From: Coniferiporia sulphurascens
Lineage: Eukaryota; Basidiomycota; Agaricomycetes; Hymenochaetales; Hymenochaetaceae
Reading direction: 5' to 3'
Assembly: GCA_002794785.1 (NCBI GenBank)
Contig: NBBA01000003.1
Span: 186,001 to 250,000, forward strand
Length of the DNA: 64,000 bases
Shown here: positions 22,255 through 35,980 of the stretch, piece by piece
Layout of the letters: each line of letters starts with the position of its first letter
Position numbering within the stretch: position 1 is the first letter of the stretch
Translations under genes and position numbers: made by a program
Notes under the pieces: generated by a model
Databases searched by the model: none
Told to the model about the DNA's origin: nothing
Seen by the model: the letters and a program-made list of their open reading frames with translations, nothing else

Positions 22255-24037
22255 TCAATTGGTACTGACAGTTGTCCCATTTGTCCCACCACTTGCCATC
22301 GTAACGAACGCATTAAAATTGTAAGTCTGTGGAGTGGCCTCAAACGTGAAGTTGTTCGGCGCGAGCTTCACAATAGTCGTGCTACCGCGGCTGAGCGATG
22401 CGTCCATGGTGTCGCCTGCGACTAGTGGGAGCGACAGCTGGGTGAGACCAGCGGGAACGGCAACAGTTTTCGTGGTCGACGAGGTGGAGAGTGTCACGTT
22501 CGATGGCGCGGAAGCGAGGATGACTGCGAAGAGCGCGTCCTCGGACTAGATAATCGGAAGTAAGATTAGCAGCTCCTAGAGGCGAATACAAAGATACGCA
22601 CGACGTCGTAGTTAGTTGGTTTGCCTACTGGGTCGGACGTCGCCGTTGCATTCTTCGGGTGTGGCCGCGCCCAAAGATATATCTTGTCCTGCTGCACAGT
22701 TGGATATCCTCCGGTTTTGTAGGCTTGTACGAAGTAGCTGGTGAGATCGAGCCACGCCGTATGATTGAAACCGTCGACCCATGCCTGGCTGTTAGGCTGC
22801 GAGCCCTTGATTGGGCCGATGTAATGCGACTCTCCGTAGTCGTTCCAGGTGATGACCTCGACCATCGGTATTTGGTCGCGCGCCGCGATTATGGACTGCC
22901 AATGCGTAGGGTACAGCTGATCGGTCAGGTAGATGAACTGTAGAGGGGAGTCAGGATAAGATCAAGTATACCGCAGAAGATATACACAGGACGCACATTT
23001 TTATTAAATGTCTGCGGAGAGTAATGTGTGAAGAACCACGGGGAAACTAATGATAACATTAGAATTTTTCATCACAGTGGAGGAGACAAAAGAGCGCTTA
23101 CCAGAGGCCATGTATAGCTTATTTCCAATTCCATCCAGGGCGTTGATATACTGCTGGTCGGAAGTGAGAGAGCTCGTGATATTCTGGACAACACTCCCTA
23201 TCTCTGTAGTGAGGGGGGATCCTGTCCTAGGTAGGAGCTTGCCAACGACGGCGCCTGCCTTCTGGAGAATGGACGTAAACGAGCTTGAGGTGACCGATAT
23301 TGGCCAAGCGGAGTTCCACTGACAAAATTGTAAGAAATAGTACGTATAAATGCTCTATTCAATGAAGAAACATACGTTCAACTGGCCATCCATGGCGCTA
23401 GCAAATGACCCGAAGGTGCTCGGATCGACAAAGAAGCTCGGTACGAAAAACACAGAGTTGGCTCCGGTAAGTTGACCCGTAAACTGCGATGTCCAGCCTT
23501 GTGCAACGCTTCCTTGTCCGAACGTACATTTCTCTCCAGAGAAGGTCGAGGCAAAGACTTTGCCGTTATATTTGAACTGTGCGGAGCTGTTCGCATACGT
23601 GGTGATGTAATTACGCAGCGTAACGGCGTCAGCGGGCGTAGTACAAGGAAGTACACTGTAAAATTTTTACGTGCATGAGTTAAGTGAACATTGGGTTGTA
23701 CAAGAGTGTGCGGATCTCACGTCATGTCGAAGGAAATAAACAGCTTGAATGTGGTATTAGATTGTTCCGCCGCGGTGTATGCGTTCTTGACCTGATCCGA
23801 CTGCCATGAGTCCGTGCCTATGTTTAACGCAAAGGCATCTATTCCATTCGCATGCGCCAGGTTGATGTCGTCGAGCCAGTCGTCGACCGTGTAGGGGTAC
23901 GTGTTTCCTACCATATGATGCGCGAAAACGTACTTCTGGTCGTCATCGCGCTTCTTGAATGGTGCAGAACGAACGAGTAACGGGAGTACAAATAATAAGA
24001 CGGTCAAAAGTCCGCTCAGCGGGTATGGGCGCTGCAT
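22255..24037 (-). CDS. GH71 alpha-1,3-glucanase, copy A
   Basis: Predicted 496 aa in six exons: 24037-23721, 23655-23376, 23318-23102, 23046-22997, 22937-22602, 22545-22255. A signal peptide (hydrophobic core LLTVLLFVLPLLVRSA) is followed by the GH71 catalytic domain: KYVFAHHMVGN, GIDAFALNIG, LFISFDM, STFSGE, VFFVPSFF, FSPWFFTHY-like SPWFFTHY and WNDYGESHYI. GH71 enzymes (mutanases) cut alpha-1,3-glucan, a polymer of fungal cell walls, and serve in wall remodelling, autolysis or attack on other fungi. The last exon (about 97 residues, Ser/Thr-rich, beta-strand-like) is an accessory domain. All exon borders match copy B. Confidence 0.92.
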
Positions 24038-26333
24038 AATCCGATGCTTTAGACTTGCTAGAGCGTGGATTTTGGTAAAGAATGTGCTGGCAGTATGCCA
24101 AGAGTATTTGTTGTAATTTGATAAAGTGACGGGCTAAATGAGTGACTGAGCAACAGTGAACCGGTTTACACTTCAGAGCTGCTGCATAAATGCGGAGGGG
24201 GAGGAAGAGGGGAAAGAAAGAGGGATAAAGAGCGTGCAAAAACCCGCGCGGCATACTGAAGCCGATACTTGTAGTACGAGGACAAAAAAACAAAGTTGAT
24301 ATATTTAGACGTCCTTATTATTGTGCTTCACATCCTTACGTCATACAAGGATTTTCGATCCGGCTTCTTCCGCGCATGCCCGCATACGTTCATTTGCTGT
24401 TGTTCAGCCTTTCATTTGTAATTACTTAAATGCTTATCACCCAAAATCTCGCCCACAAAGATACCCAGGAGCTAACCGGTGAGCCCGGATTGAATCGACT
24501 CTGTCTCTTACTATTATGTGTTGCCCGAGTTGCACTTTGCATTTTGCAACTATTAGGTCTCGACAAGTACTCTGAATTGCTCGGCTTAAAGAGATTGCTA
24601 GTCGAGCTGAAAGAGCAAACGTAATGCCCTGTTATAGGTGGTTTGATGTTCGCTTTGTCAGTTAGTTATCGGCCATTTTCATCTTCTTTTCTTAAATCAA
24701 TGTGAGAAGATGGAAATAGTTCTACTTACACATCAAATTATTATACAGGACTGTAATTTGGGGGCGTAATGGTTAATGAAGTAAATAGCAACCCGAAAGT
24801 GAACAGCAGCACAAAGGGAATGGTTTCGCGCCGGTGTACGGGAGGATGAAGGACGGGGTGTGAAAAGGAGGGAAGGGGGAGAATCGAGTACTATGAGAGA
24901 CATTCAAGTTAGTGTAGTAGGTATGCCAGTGTGGCCTGGTTTACCGCAGCCGTACGAGAGGTAGGACAGGAGAAGGATGGTGGCTCGAGGGGCTCGGGGA
25001 AGAGCAAAAATAATGTCTGTTTACAACCGTGCCGTTCCTACATACGCTTGAAAGAATTAATGACAAATGACGTCCGTTATGGCACCCCTGGCTAGTTTCT
25101 TTTGGTGTTCCTGAGTTCGACTTTCCCGACGGAAAGATAAGCCCTGAAGGGAAGGTTGCGATTGCCGAATAAGCCCCGTAAGAGATTGTCGCTATGACTC
25201 CCGGGACCGCAGTAAGCTGCTGATCTGGCAGTAGCAGGTGCCTATCTCCGAGTTGCGTTGGACCTCCACTTAGGTCGGTTTCGCGTAGCCACTTGAGCGT
25301 TCTCTGCATCTTCACAACCTTCACCTGGGATAAATATCTACAAGAAATGTACAGTTCTTGCTCTTTTGAAGCGCCTCACTTGTGGCTGGGCGCCTTGCAG
25401 ATCCCTAACTGGTCTGAAAAGGCACAGAACGCGTGCGCTCTTCGTAATTTCTGCCTTGCACATGCTTCGATGATCCTGGTATCTGAGGCCCTGAGCATGC
25501 CAGTACCCATGCACCCCCAAATTTTTGTTTTCGCTCCGCTAATTGGGTAGCCTGGGAATTCACGCCGTCTATTGCCATACCTGCGTTTCTAAGTAAACGC
25601 GAAAAGTTCGGAACGGTGTAGGCTGCCACATCACAATTTTGCTCCACATTTCTATCTGTCGGCTCTCTTATAAAGGGGTTGAGGATATTAGTGGCGTAAT
25701 GTGATCGCTGATATGCCGCATCAATCAGCATTCTTTGTAAAGACAATTGGGATCTTTATGGACTCGGAGTTCCTGATCACATGACTATCCTAACACGGCT
25801 AGCGTACTGATCGAATCATTGTGGCTGGGGTCCCGCCACTTCTAGTCTGTAGCGATATCGGACTGTTAGTAGGCTGTATTCTTTGGGTTTACCGCAACGT
25901 CGACGTGGCGCTATAAGGTCAGATCTCACGGAAATGACGAAAAATGCGGACTAAGAAGAAGCGCAACAGGCCACAACGTGTATTTCTCGTTTTCCGTCTT
26001 CCCATTAGGCAGACTACACGTTAATTTCCGTCCCGCTTCAGAGTTTTTGGCATGGTGCCCCACAACTTGCTTTTGAAAAGACGTAAATACAAGACCCAAA
26101 GCCGCTACTAGGGCACTCACGAACACGAGCTTCGCTTGCGTCATAAATACCGTAACTACATCGTATAACCAAGTAGTTACAACACAGGGATACAACACAA
26201 TAAAGAGGGATAAAGATCCGTGAACCAACAGGAAAACTGATGAGCTAAACAAGACAGCACATAGCGTAAGGTGCTCGAAAACAACACGACAGAGGATTCA
26301 AACTTCATAGATAGAAAATTCGCAACAAGACTA
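24038..26333. other. Intergenic region between GH71 copies
   Basis: 2.3 kb holding the promoter of copy A and the downstream flank of copy B. Frames at 24430-24624 (+), 24941-25324 (-) and 25405-25746 (-) have no known domain. The 24941-25324 frame resembles the one at 21296-21640. Confidence 0.4.
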
Positions 26334-28064
26334 TCAGGAGCTTGCCATCGTGACAAAGGCATTGTAATTGTATGTTTCCGGGCTGCCATTGAACGTGAAG
26401 CTGGGCGAGAGCGACACAACAGTCGCACCGTTGCGGCTGAGCGAAGCGCTGATGGAGTCACCTGCGACAAGCGGAAGCGACAGCTGTGAGAGGCCGGCGG
26501 GAACGGAGACGGTCTCTGAAACAGACGTAGTGGAGAGCGTGACGCTCCCCGCCGAGGTGGCGATAACGACTGCAAAGACAGCGTCCTCAGTCTGAGAAAA
26601 AAGCGATCCGAGTCAGTGGGACCTCTGGAAGCGTGTAGGGGGAAACATACAGCGTCAGAGCTGGTCGGCCTGCCCACCGGATCGTTCGACGCCGTCGCGT
26701 CCTTCGGGTGCGGTCGCGCCCAAAGGTATATCTTGTCCTGCGATAAGGTCGGGTATGTTCCGGTCTTGTAGGCTTGCGCGAAGTAGCTGGTGAGATCGAG
26801 CCATGCTTGGTGGTCGTAGCCGTCAACCCATGCCTGGCTGTTGGGCTGCGCACCCTCAATCGGTCCGATATAGTGGGACTCGCCGTAGTCGTTCCAGGTG
26901 ACGACCTCAACTAACGGGAATGAGTCACGCGATTCGATGATGGCCTGCCAGCGAGTGGGGTATAGATGGTCGGCCAGATATATCCACTGCGGAAGAAAGT
27001 TAAGAACAGACACGGCATATCGTATAAGAATCGAAGACGTACGTTCTTATCATAAGTCTCCGGGGAATAGTGCGTGAAGAACCAAGGAGAAACTAATGTC
27101 ATTGTTAGGAGTGCCCTTCCTCCGGATTAGAAATAATAATAAAACTTTACCAGAGGCCATGTAAGTCTGACTTATGTCGTTCAAATTGGTAATATAATCC
27201 TGGTCAGAGCTTAGAGAACCTGTGAGGCTCTCGACAACGAGTCCGACCTGCGTTATGAGAGGGTTGCCTGTCGTGCCATATACTAGCGCTTCTGTGGCGC
27301 CCGCCTGCTGTACCGAGGCCTCAAACGAACTGGAAGTTACTGAAATCGGCCAACCGGCGTTCCACTAAGGAGGTCGTTAGATATCTAGCAGAACTACAGA
27401 GTAGATAGGCCTACGTTGAACTGGCCGTTCGTGACGCTCGAGTAGGTGCTGAAAGTCGCCGGGTCAACGAAAAGGCTCGGTACGAAAAATACTTCGTTGG
27501 CGCCAGTAAGCTGACTGATGAACTGCGATGACCAGCCTTCCGTGACGCTTCCTTGGCCGAATTCGCATGACTCTCCGGAGAAAGTCGAGGCGAATACCAA
27601 GTCGTTGTACTTGAATTGCGCGGAGCTGCCCGAGTATGTAGTAATATATGTACGCAGGACCGCGGCGTCGTCGGGCGTCGCACATGGGAGAGAACTAAAT
27701 AAACCATGCGCGTGAGTTGAACCGTATTCAGCTTGGGAGAAACTGAAACTCACCTCATATCAAAGGAGATAAACAGTTTGAAGGAGGTGCCCGACTGCTC
27801 TGCGGCCTGGTATGCGTACGAGACCTGAGTCGATTGCCACGAGTCTGAGCCTATATTCAGCGCGAAAGCATCAATTCCATTCGCGCTCGCCAGCGCAATG
27901 TCATTGGCCCAGTCGGTGACCGTGTAGGGGTCGGTGTTCCCCACCATGTGGTGGGCGAAAACATACTTCTGGGTGTCGCGCTTCTCAAGTGGTTTCGAAC
28001 TAACAAGCAAGGGGAGTGAGAAGAGGAGGGACACAAGTCCGCGCAGGTATGATGGGCCCTTCAT
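26334..28064 (-). CDS. GH71 alpha-1,3-glucanase, copy B
   Basis: Predicted 482 aa in six exons: 28064-27754, 27694-27415, 27364-27151, 27092-27043, 26986-26651, 26591-26334. A signal peptide precedes the GH71 domain with the same motifs as copy A (KYVFAHHMVGN, GIDAFALNIG, WNDYGESHYI). Exons 2, 4 and 5 are the same length in both copies (280, 50, 336 bp); exon 3 differs by one codon. The accessory C-terminal domain ends 11 codons earlier than in copy A. The copies have diverged at many codons, so the duplication is not very recent. Likely role as for copy A: hydrolysis of cell-wall alpha-1,3-glucan outside the cell. Confidence 0.92.
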
Positions 28065-31000
28065 TTTCTGATGCTTTTAGCTCGATAGGACTTGGGTTGA
28101 TGTAGGGGGGAGAGGGGTACGTGAGCAGGGTATGCAAGGATAGCTACAGCTCAATGAAGCAGACGACAGGACCGGTCGGGAAAGAGCAAGTCAGTCCGTA
28201 GCAAAGTACCACAGTGTGAGCGAAGTGGGACTCCGAGAAAAGGAGAAAAATAAAGAGAGGAATAAATACTGCGCAAATGCCAGTGCATACATGCCGATAC
28301 GGAGTACGGAGACGAGTTCACAGTCCCTATATTTAGAAATTAGCTGCTACGCTGCTTACATCATATATCATATGTTCGACCGACCCTTGGCTCGGACAGT
28401 CCCCTCGTATGCGCTGGCATGGCGTGCATATGCTCGTGCGCTGATCTTTTCCAGTTCTACGCTCGGCCGCCTTCGCCTGTGCAGGTACTCATCTCTCGCT
28501 TATTCCTGTTGAGCGGAGCTGATCGCGCAGCACTTGCTCGTCAGACATCCAGATATGATGTAGTATCGATCGCCAGTTTGCCATGTCACCGATTCTTCCT
28601 TCCAGTGTTTGAAATGTAGAAATGTGACCCAGGTCATGCTCACGATATCCGAGGGCTCGGGCGACTCTGTTTTCCTCGTGAAAAATGACAGCCTCTTCTG
28701 TAGGACGGTCGCGTATCCTGTGTTTCATTTCAGTCTAGTGATCAAGTCTCGTCATCTCTCCTTTTTTCTAATACTGATTTCGGCACGTACCGATGGTCGT
28801 ACATTTCTTCGGCTTTCCCATACTGGTTACTTATGGTAAAAAATCGACCCGTCATAACTTTCGTCACTCTTAGCACTTGCCCATTCTGCTAGGCCGTACT
28901 TGCCTTCGCCACTATTTTCTCCAGCGAAGGAATTCTTCAATAACTCTAGATTGATACCGGTTGAGGCAAAATTTGATGTCCCGCGCGGATGACGAGTTAC
29001 GGCCGAGCCCAAAAAAGTCTGCCCCTCATCCGTCCTTGCAAGTGAAGGGCGGCTCCCATCTACACCACGTATCTGTACGATGCGCACCTCGTCGGTGCCT
29101 TGCCACCTTGACTCGCCCAAAAATGTATTATCAGTACGTTCATACAACACAGGAGTTTTCAGTCGGAATGGACAGCTTAGCTCGATGTTATTTTTGACAC
29201 AGAAGTACCATACGCGTGTGTGTTCTGCTGATAAGAACGGCGGTAACCTGGTTACTCACGGGTAGTATCCTGTGGATATAATAAGCTACGCCGCCACCCA
29301 AACGTGGATGATGGCAAATCAGATTGTGGGAAATTGCGTGACCCCTGTTGCAAACTTTCAGTCTTTTGCTCCTACAGCTGCCCGAACTCTTTTTTTTTGC
29401 TTGATAACTTGCATGTGTATACTAGACGCAGTTTCAAACCAACTGTAAATCTCAGGCACCATTTTCATCTGTGCAAATGGCAGGGGTGGAGGTGCCCCTC
29501 TCGCAAAGTTTTGGTCACGGAATGTCACAGAACAATTCGCACTCCGATTAAAGGGTAAGCTAAGCGATATTAAAGCAGCTTGTAAGTAAACGTGCAGATT
29601 TCAGTCCTATTCGGAGTTTTAAACGGCATTGCGTGCCGAAGCACATTTAGTCACTCTTCGTCACCCCTTCGAAAGATTGCTCGCTGGCAATTCACAACAT
29701 TATTTTTTCCTTCTCGGTTTAGAATAAAGTATATTGGTGGCAAGTACAATACATAATATTATATAAGCCAGAATGAAAGATGGGCATACTGTGCAAGCCG
29801 AAAAGCCCAAATGGGTGCTAGTCACAGACAAAACTCACTGTTTTGCTTCCAAGCCCACAGCACAATGCAAAAAAAAAAATGCGTAGCCATGAATATGTAC
29901 TACATTATATCCTAACTGAAAAATTCTGCTACCAGTTATGAAGTGTGGAGGCCAGGAAATATGAGGGTACTCCTGTTGCAAAGTTTGCAACAGGGCGACA
30001 GTGCTTAGCGTAATGGTCTTTTCAGTTTTGGACGCCAGCAGTGCCCAGCACTAGCACACCCGGGCACAATCCTTGTATGTCGAGACCCTCATTCCGACGT
30101 CTAAATATACGGTTAAGCAGTTTCCTAACATGTACTTTACTACAATATTCTGATGTCTCGATATACAATATTGAACATGCCTGCCAGTAGATTTCGAGTA
30201 CCTTCTTTCCTGACTGACTCGGACATCCGCACAAGTTTATGCCGGCGCGCATTATAATCAACTTACATGGGTTTCTTACAGTAAAGGCGAAAGTAGACTG
30301 TGGGACTAAGAGGGCGGAAGGGCACAGCAAATCTTTTTTTTTGAGTCTCCCAATAGTATCGCGTGCGGGTGGATTAACCTTTCCCTACTGTTCCCACATA
30401 TAATAGAACCGTTCACTCACATGTTCTCTATATATATCCAAGAAAAAAAACACCCGACCTATTTTGATCGGAATAGTGTTCGATTCCCCCTACCCCCTTC
30501 TTTCCACTCAAATAGAAGGTAGTTGCCATCGGCCTGTAGAACCATTTCGCGTCGCTACCGAGCTTGGTTGAGGGGGACGTATAATGTGGTTTTTGCAAGA
30601 CTTGACTTATTGGTGTATATTATGCCCGTCGAATCCCATTCCCCCCCTCTCTCATTCGTAGGCGGGCATGAGCCTGCAGCATCTCGTCGGTGTGCTGCTC
30701 TTCACCGCATTCGGGTAGACGCATATAGGCGCGGTTTGTTGATGGGAACCGCTTTCCTTTTCATGGGAGGACAAACACGTGTACGTATACGTTACATTCC
30801 TGACATCCGCGTCCTCATTGGATAGTGCACAAAAGTTGAGAAAGTTAGAGCCTCGATACATAGCGGCGGCCGCATCTTCTGTCAGAATGTCTCGTTGCGC
30901 CCGCGACCTTGATTTCTCCGCGCCAAACTTCCATGGGTTGCCGTCCAAGCTTATGACCGTGGCAGAGGAACCGTTAACCAACGGAGACAAATTCTCCCCG

Positions 31001-32026
31001 TAACAATCCGACGCGGGTTTTCCTTGCTTATTACGCACTTTGAAGGAGAGCTGTTCTTTTCACGTCATTTCAGATCCGTTCGAACGGAGTCAGTAAGGTT
31101 GCTGTACTTACACATCAGTCATGTATTATTAAGTGCGCTAGTTCGCACCGTCCTATCGCCATGATTGTTCGTTCAGAGTCCAGAGTCCCGATCCACTACA
31201 ACTCCGCAAGTTGGTCAAAACTCTGGATCTGATGTGCGCCGTTCGGACCAGTCTCCCTGTAGGTTTGGCTCCGTGATGATCATAATCACATTCGGGCCTG
31301 AGTAAAGATGAGGAGGCAATGCGTCGGCAGGAGGCAATTTAATAGGAGTCGCTGCTTTCAGGAAGCTAAAGTGAGAGCGTCAGGAACGACGCAATCCTCG
31401 TGTGTACGCTTCCAAACTCGAAAACGTCCATCGAAACCAACATACACTTGTTGCTGCGCGCGACCGGCAGACGCACTTATTATGATAGGCCGTTGCGAAA
31501 CAGATGCCTCGGCAGATGGGCAGTAACTTTGATTGGCTCTATTCTAGCCCATCGCGCCCGTCTTCGCACTGTCACCCCCCGCCGAGACAGTGAGTGCGAT
31601 CAGATGAGATGAACAAGTCCAATTGCCGAAGGCGTTTCGAACGCCTCCTGCCCGCCCCCGCGCTCTGATTTGCTGAGGTCCATCGACTTGTAGTAAACAG
31701 TAGTCTTGACGACGTTCGACATCGACGATGGATGGTGGCGGATATCGCCGCTGAGGCACATTAAGTAGCAGTTGGAAAGATGCGAGGTGCACGTTGGCGG
31801 ATAAGATGTTAGAGAACTCGATTGTTCCTTTCTGTACGTCGTCGCCTGAGCAATGAAGCAACAACTTTTATATAAATGTCGGCGAGCAGAACGCAAGGTG
31901 TCCTCCTCCATTTTTATTATATTTTTTCCTCGCTTCCGTCTTCGTTATCACCCTTCGCGAGCAGCACGCAGCCGGCCTGCAGATTAGTTCTGGATTCAGA
32001 GCGGCTTTGAAGCATTTATTACGACG
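28065..32026. other. Gene-poor region
   Basis: About 4 kb with only short, mutually incompatible frames. A minus-strand frame at 28827-29150 stays open further upstream without an ATG, and another lies at 30652-31038 (-). Neither shows a known domain or good splice partners; they could be decayed genes. AT content is higher than in the flanking genes. Confidence 0.4.
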
Positions 32027-35000
32027 ATGCTGCAACATCTTCTACTTCGTTCCGTACATCCATCCACCGAATCGGTCAGTACTAGTAATCAGCAGCAGCC
32101 CGACGCGGACGACGATTACGAGACGTTCTCGACCCCGCCCACGACCCCGATGATTCCGTCTCCCCTGTCCTTGGTATCGACAACATCTTCGTCATCGACA
32201 TCGCACTCGGACCCCGCGCCCGACGCGGAGCGCGCAGACAACACACGGCTACCTCCAGCGCCGTCTCTCTCACGGCGGAATAGCCGCCCATCGAGCCTCC
32301 ATCTTGCAGGATCCAACCCACAGGACTGGACGCCCGGCATCGAGCTCGAGTCTGGAGTGGTCTCACCGGATATCGTGAGACGCCGCGAGAACGACGAAAG
32401 CGAACACGACAACAGGAATAACCAGGCGTCCGCGGCCTGCCCGGGGCCTAGATGCTCTCCCACAAGTACAATCGCTTCCCACCCTGCTGCTGAGCGAGAA
32501 ACTGCGCTCACACCCCAGCCACGCCCGGCGGCGGCAGCGGCAGACCGGGGCCCGCGCGCCGGCGCTGCGACGTCAGCGTCCCAGCCGGTTGTCCAGCACC
32601 TCATAACCAGCGACCCGGGTGCGCTGTCCAGCACCGATACCCAGATATCTTCATCAGGTTCGGGCTCGGAGACGATTACGCAGCAGCGTAATCCGTCCGG
32701 CACGTCCCACATACACCAGCCTACATCGCTTAAGTCTCCTTGCTTCGTCCACTCATACCTAGACAAGGGCGCGTCGCTCGCCGACTGGCTCAAAAACAAG
32801 CAGGACACCATGATGGGTGTATCGCGCGGCTTCGCGGGCGGTCCCTCCCCGCCACTATTACCGCACCCGGCCCATTCGCTTCCGCATTCACCTCTGCATT
32901 CACCCTTACATACTCAGCCACACTCGCACATTGGTCAGGGCCACCATCACCACCATCAAGCTATACATCCCGTGATGCCCACGTCTTACTCGCAGAGCTC
33001 GCACAGTAGTTCACCTAGCAGCGATTTCGACGATGACGACGATGGAGCAGCAAGTCTGACGCGTCAACTCGCGGAAACGGCTGTAGGCGTCCGCGAGATG
33101 AGCAAACAGCTTGGTGGGTTTACGCTTCTTCTCATCCACGTCATATCCCTTCCACCTCTGCTTCCGTGCCTCTAAGTTAATTCACCCATCGTGCGCGAGA
33201 TGTTCGGCGATCTCCTCTTCTATGATCTGCGTCATCGTGCACATTGATCACGCATACTATTGTTTCGGCGTGGATTTGCACGGGTATTGACTATAGTCTG
33301 TTTAGGACGAGCCAGGGTGCGCTCAAACATCCAGAATGTACTTATCATCACGAAGGCGAGGGACAACAGGCTCATCAAGCTCACACGCGAACTGGCTCTG
33401 TATCTCATGCAAAAACCGCGGTATGGAGGACGTGGCCTCGTCGTGTACGTCGACAACCAACTGCGCAACTCGAAGCGTTTCGACGCCGCCGGTATGGAGC
33501 GCGAATTTCCTGAGTTGTTTGTTCCCTTCCCGCGTCGGCGATCCTCAAGCAGCAACTCGCTTGCGTCCATGGTCAACGGGAGTAACGGCAACTCGGAGTT
33601 CCACCTGAAGGATGATGGTCAATTACGCTACTGGACGAGCGAGATGTGCAACAGGAGCCCGCACTTGTTCGACTTTGTCGTCACTGTATGTTCCCCCAAA
33701 TCCATTTCATCCTTTCCCTTCAATCTCATCTTGCTGAATAGCTCGGCGGGGACGGAACCGTGCTCTTTACTTCATGGCTTTTCCAGCGTATTGTGCCGCC
33801 AGTGCTACCATTCGCACTTGGCTCGCTGGGATTCCTCACCAATTTCGATTTCGCGGACCACCGCGCGGTCATGGACAGCGCTATCGACAACGGCATCCGC
33901 GTGAACCTGCGTATGCGCTTCACGTGCACCGTGTACCGCGCAGTGGCACCCGAGCCGGGTAAGGGTCGCCGCGCGGTCAAGAAGGCGGAGACGGGCGAGA
34001 TTATGATGCGTAACATTGAGAAGGGTGGTTGGGAGGCGCTCGAAGGAGGTTGGGGTGAGGGCGTAGGCGCGAAGGAGAGCAAGAAGAGTGCAAAGGATAA
34101 GGAGATCATGTGTTTCACGACACGTCCTGTCGAGAGCTTTGAGGTGCTGAACGACCTCGTGGTGGATCGTGGCCCGAGTCCCTATATGTCTTTGCTTGAA
34201 CTGTTTGGTGAGCCTTTCTCTGTAATTTACCGCGCGCGATTGCTGAGATCACTTGCATAGGTGACGAGCACCACATGACGACCGTTCAGGCCGATGGGCT
34301 AACTGTCTCGACGCCAACCGGGTCTACTGCGTACTCCGTAGGTCATATACTTCTGTGGTCGGGTACCGCGATAATAATGATCTTTGTTATAGCTCTCCGC
34401 CGGGGGGTCGTTGGTCCACCCCGAAATCCCCGCAATCCTGATCTCCCCTATATGCCCGCACACATTGTCGTTCCGTCCTATGCTCCTGCCGGACAGTATG
34501 GAGCTGCGTATATGCGTCCCATTCAACTCGCGCAGCACCGCATGGGCGTCGTTTGATGGGCGCGGGCGAGTGGAGCTCAAACGTATGTGATATACTCCGT
34601 AAAATGATGCATATATGCGCGCCTTTTACTCACATCTGCATTTTAACAGAGGGTGACCATATCAAGGTGACGGCGTCCAAATACCCGTTCCCAACGGTGT
34701 GCGCGGATAAGCAGTCGACGGATTGGTTCCACGCGATCTCACGCACGCTCAAGTGGAACGAACGTGAGCGCCAAAAGTCGTTCGTCGTCGTCGAGGAGGG
34801 GCCTGCGAAATCCAAATCAGGCAGGACGAAAAAGGGAGGCGAAGACGGCGTCGTTACTGCGACAGTTACGAAGCCTGGAATCCCGGAAGTCGAGCAGGAG
34901 CAAGACGATTCTGAGGAGGACGAAGTCTCGGACGAGGAGGAAGAGGAAGAGGAGAAGTTTGATATCGACGACTCGAGCGCACCCGAAGCGAGTGCGGTGC

Positions 35001-35554
35001 CGACGAGCACAGAGCTTGTTGCGATGGAGAAAGCGCAACCAGAGAAGCGCAAGAAGCATGATGAGGATTTACGGGCTCGGGCAGCGGCAATTGCTCTCGC
35101 GGGTCCTGCATTCCACAGTACACGACCGGGGATCGAGACACCGGATCGGTTTGCGGGGGCACACCCGCACCCCCCGGGTGTGTCGCCTCGGCACGTGAGC
35201 TTCAGCGAGGGGTCGGATGCGGCGGCAGCAAAGGCAGAGGCGTCGTCGGACGCGGAGAGCGTGCGGAGCGGGCACGCGGCAGAGAAGGGCGAACGGGATC
35301 ACATCCACGCGCCGCATTTGTTGAACGGGACGCGCTCGCGGATCCCGAGGGACCGCGACGTCGAGTCGGAGAGTGCGAACCTGAAGACGCCGACGGCTGC
35401 TGATCACTGGTCGGGTCGTGCGCATGTCGTGTCGGCTTCGGCACCGGCGTTGAGGCACCGGAGCCGGTCGCGCGAGGGTGGTGCGCAGCCTCGGGCGTTT
35501 GCGGTGTGGGGACAGGACGAGAGCGACAGCAACGCGAGCGACAGCGACGCCTGA
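32027..35554 (+). CDS. NAD(+) kinase
   Basis: Predicted 1034 aa, exons 32027-33113, 33306-33685, 33742-34207, 34261-34337, 34393-34582, 34650-35554. It phosphorylates NAD(H) to NADP(H) using ATP. The catalytic core starts near residue 365 ([19 protein letters not shown]). The GGDGT nucleotide motif is at 491-495, with its preceding Leu at the exon 3 start, and TPTGSTAYS is at 662-670. [10 protein letters not shown] and [13 protein letters not shown] follow. A 360-residue Ser/Pro/His-rich N-terminal region and a 300-residue acidic then basic C-terminal tail are far longer than in bacterial enzymes, as often in basidiomycetes. Intron 1 (192 bp) is longer than the rest and could hide a small exon. 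Confidence 0.93.
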
Positions 35555-35980
35555 ATTGAAATAACGCTTACTACATTTTTTGATATTTTTTTTCTTCAGG
35601 CAAAACGGAACCCAATCTTTAATGCAGAAACAACGCTCACAACTAGTAAATTAATTATGCCATCTACATGTACCAACAGCTGTCGATAATGATCAAAGTA
35701 ATAGATATTAGTGCTTTTTTTCTTGGATTTTGGCGGTCGTGTGCTATCAACTTGGCAAGTACAAGTACTTAGCGAATTCGATACGAAGTGTGTGCAGGGG
35801 CGAGAGAGCGGACGAGATATGCGCACAGCTCGGACTTGTGTTGATCCCGGCCTCCACATGCTCCAGATAACGGCTTGCAGCTGTCTATAAGTCTTCCCTC
35901 GCTTGCCGTCTCCTTTTTCTTTGACTCTCCCTTGTCCCCTGTCGCCATCCCCGCCGTCGCTCACGCCATCGTTGTCGACA
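35555..35980. promoter_or_regulatory. Intergenic region upstream of nucleoside transporter
   Basis: 426 bp, AT-rich after the NAD kinase stop. A pyrimidine-rich stretch (35895-35960) precedes the transporter ATG, as in many fungal promoters. No TATA box is clear. Confidence 0.35.

Noticed and set aside
28827..29150. 107-codon minus-strand frame
   Set aside because: It stays open upstream, but I found no start, no splice partners and no domain. It is treated as a possible decayed gene only.
32116..32811. 231-codon frame on the minus strand
   Set aside because: Antisense shadow of the NAD kinase N-terminal exon; no domain and no splice context.
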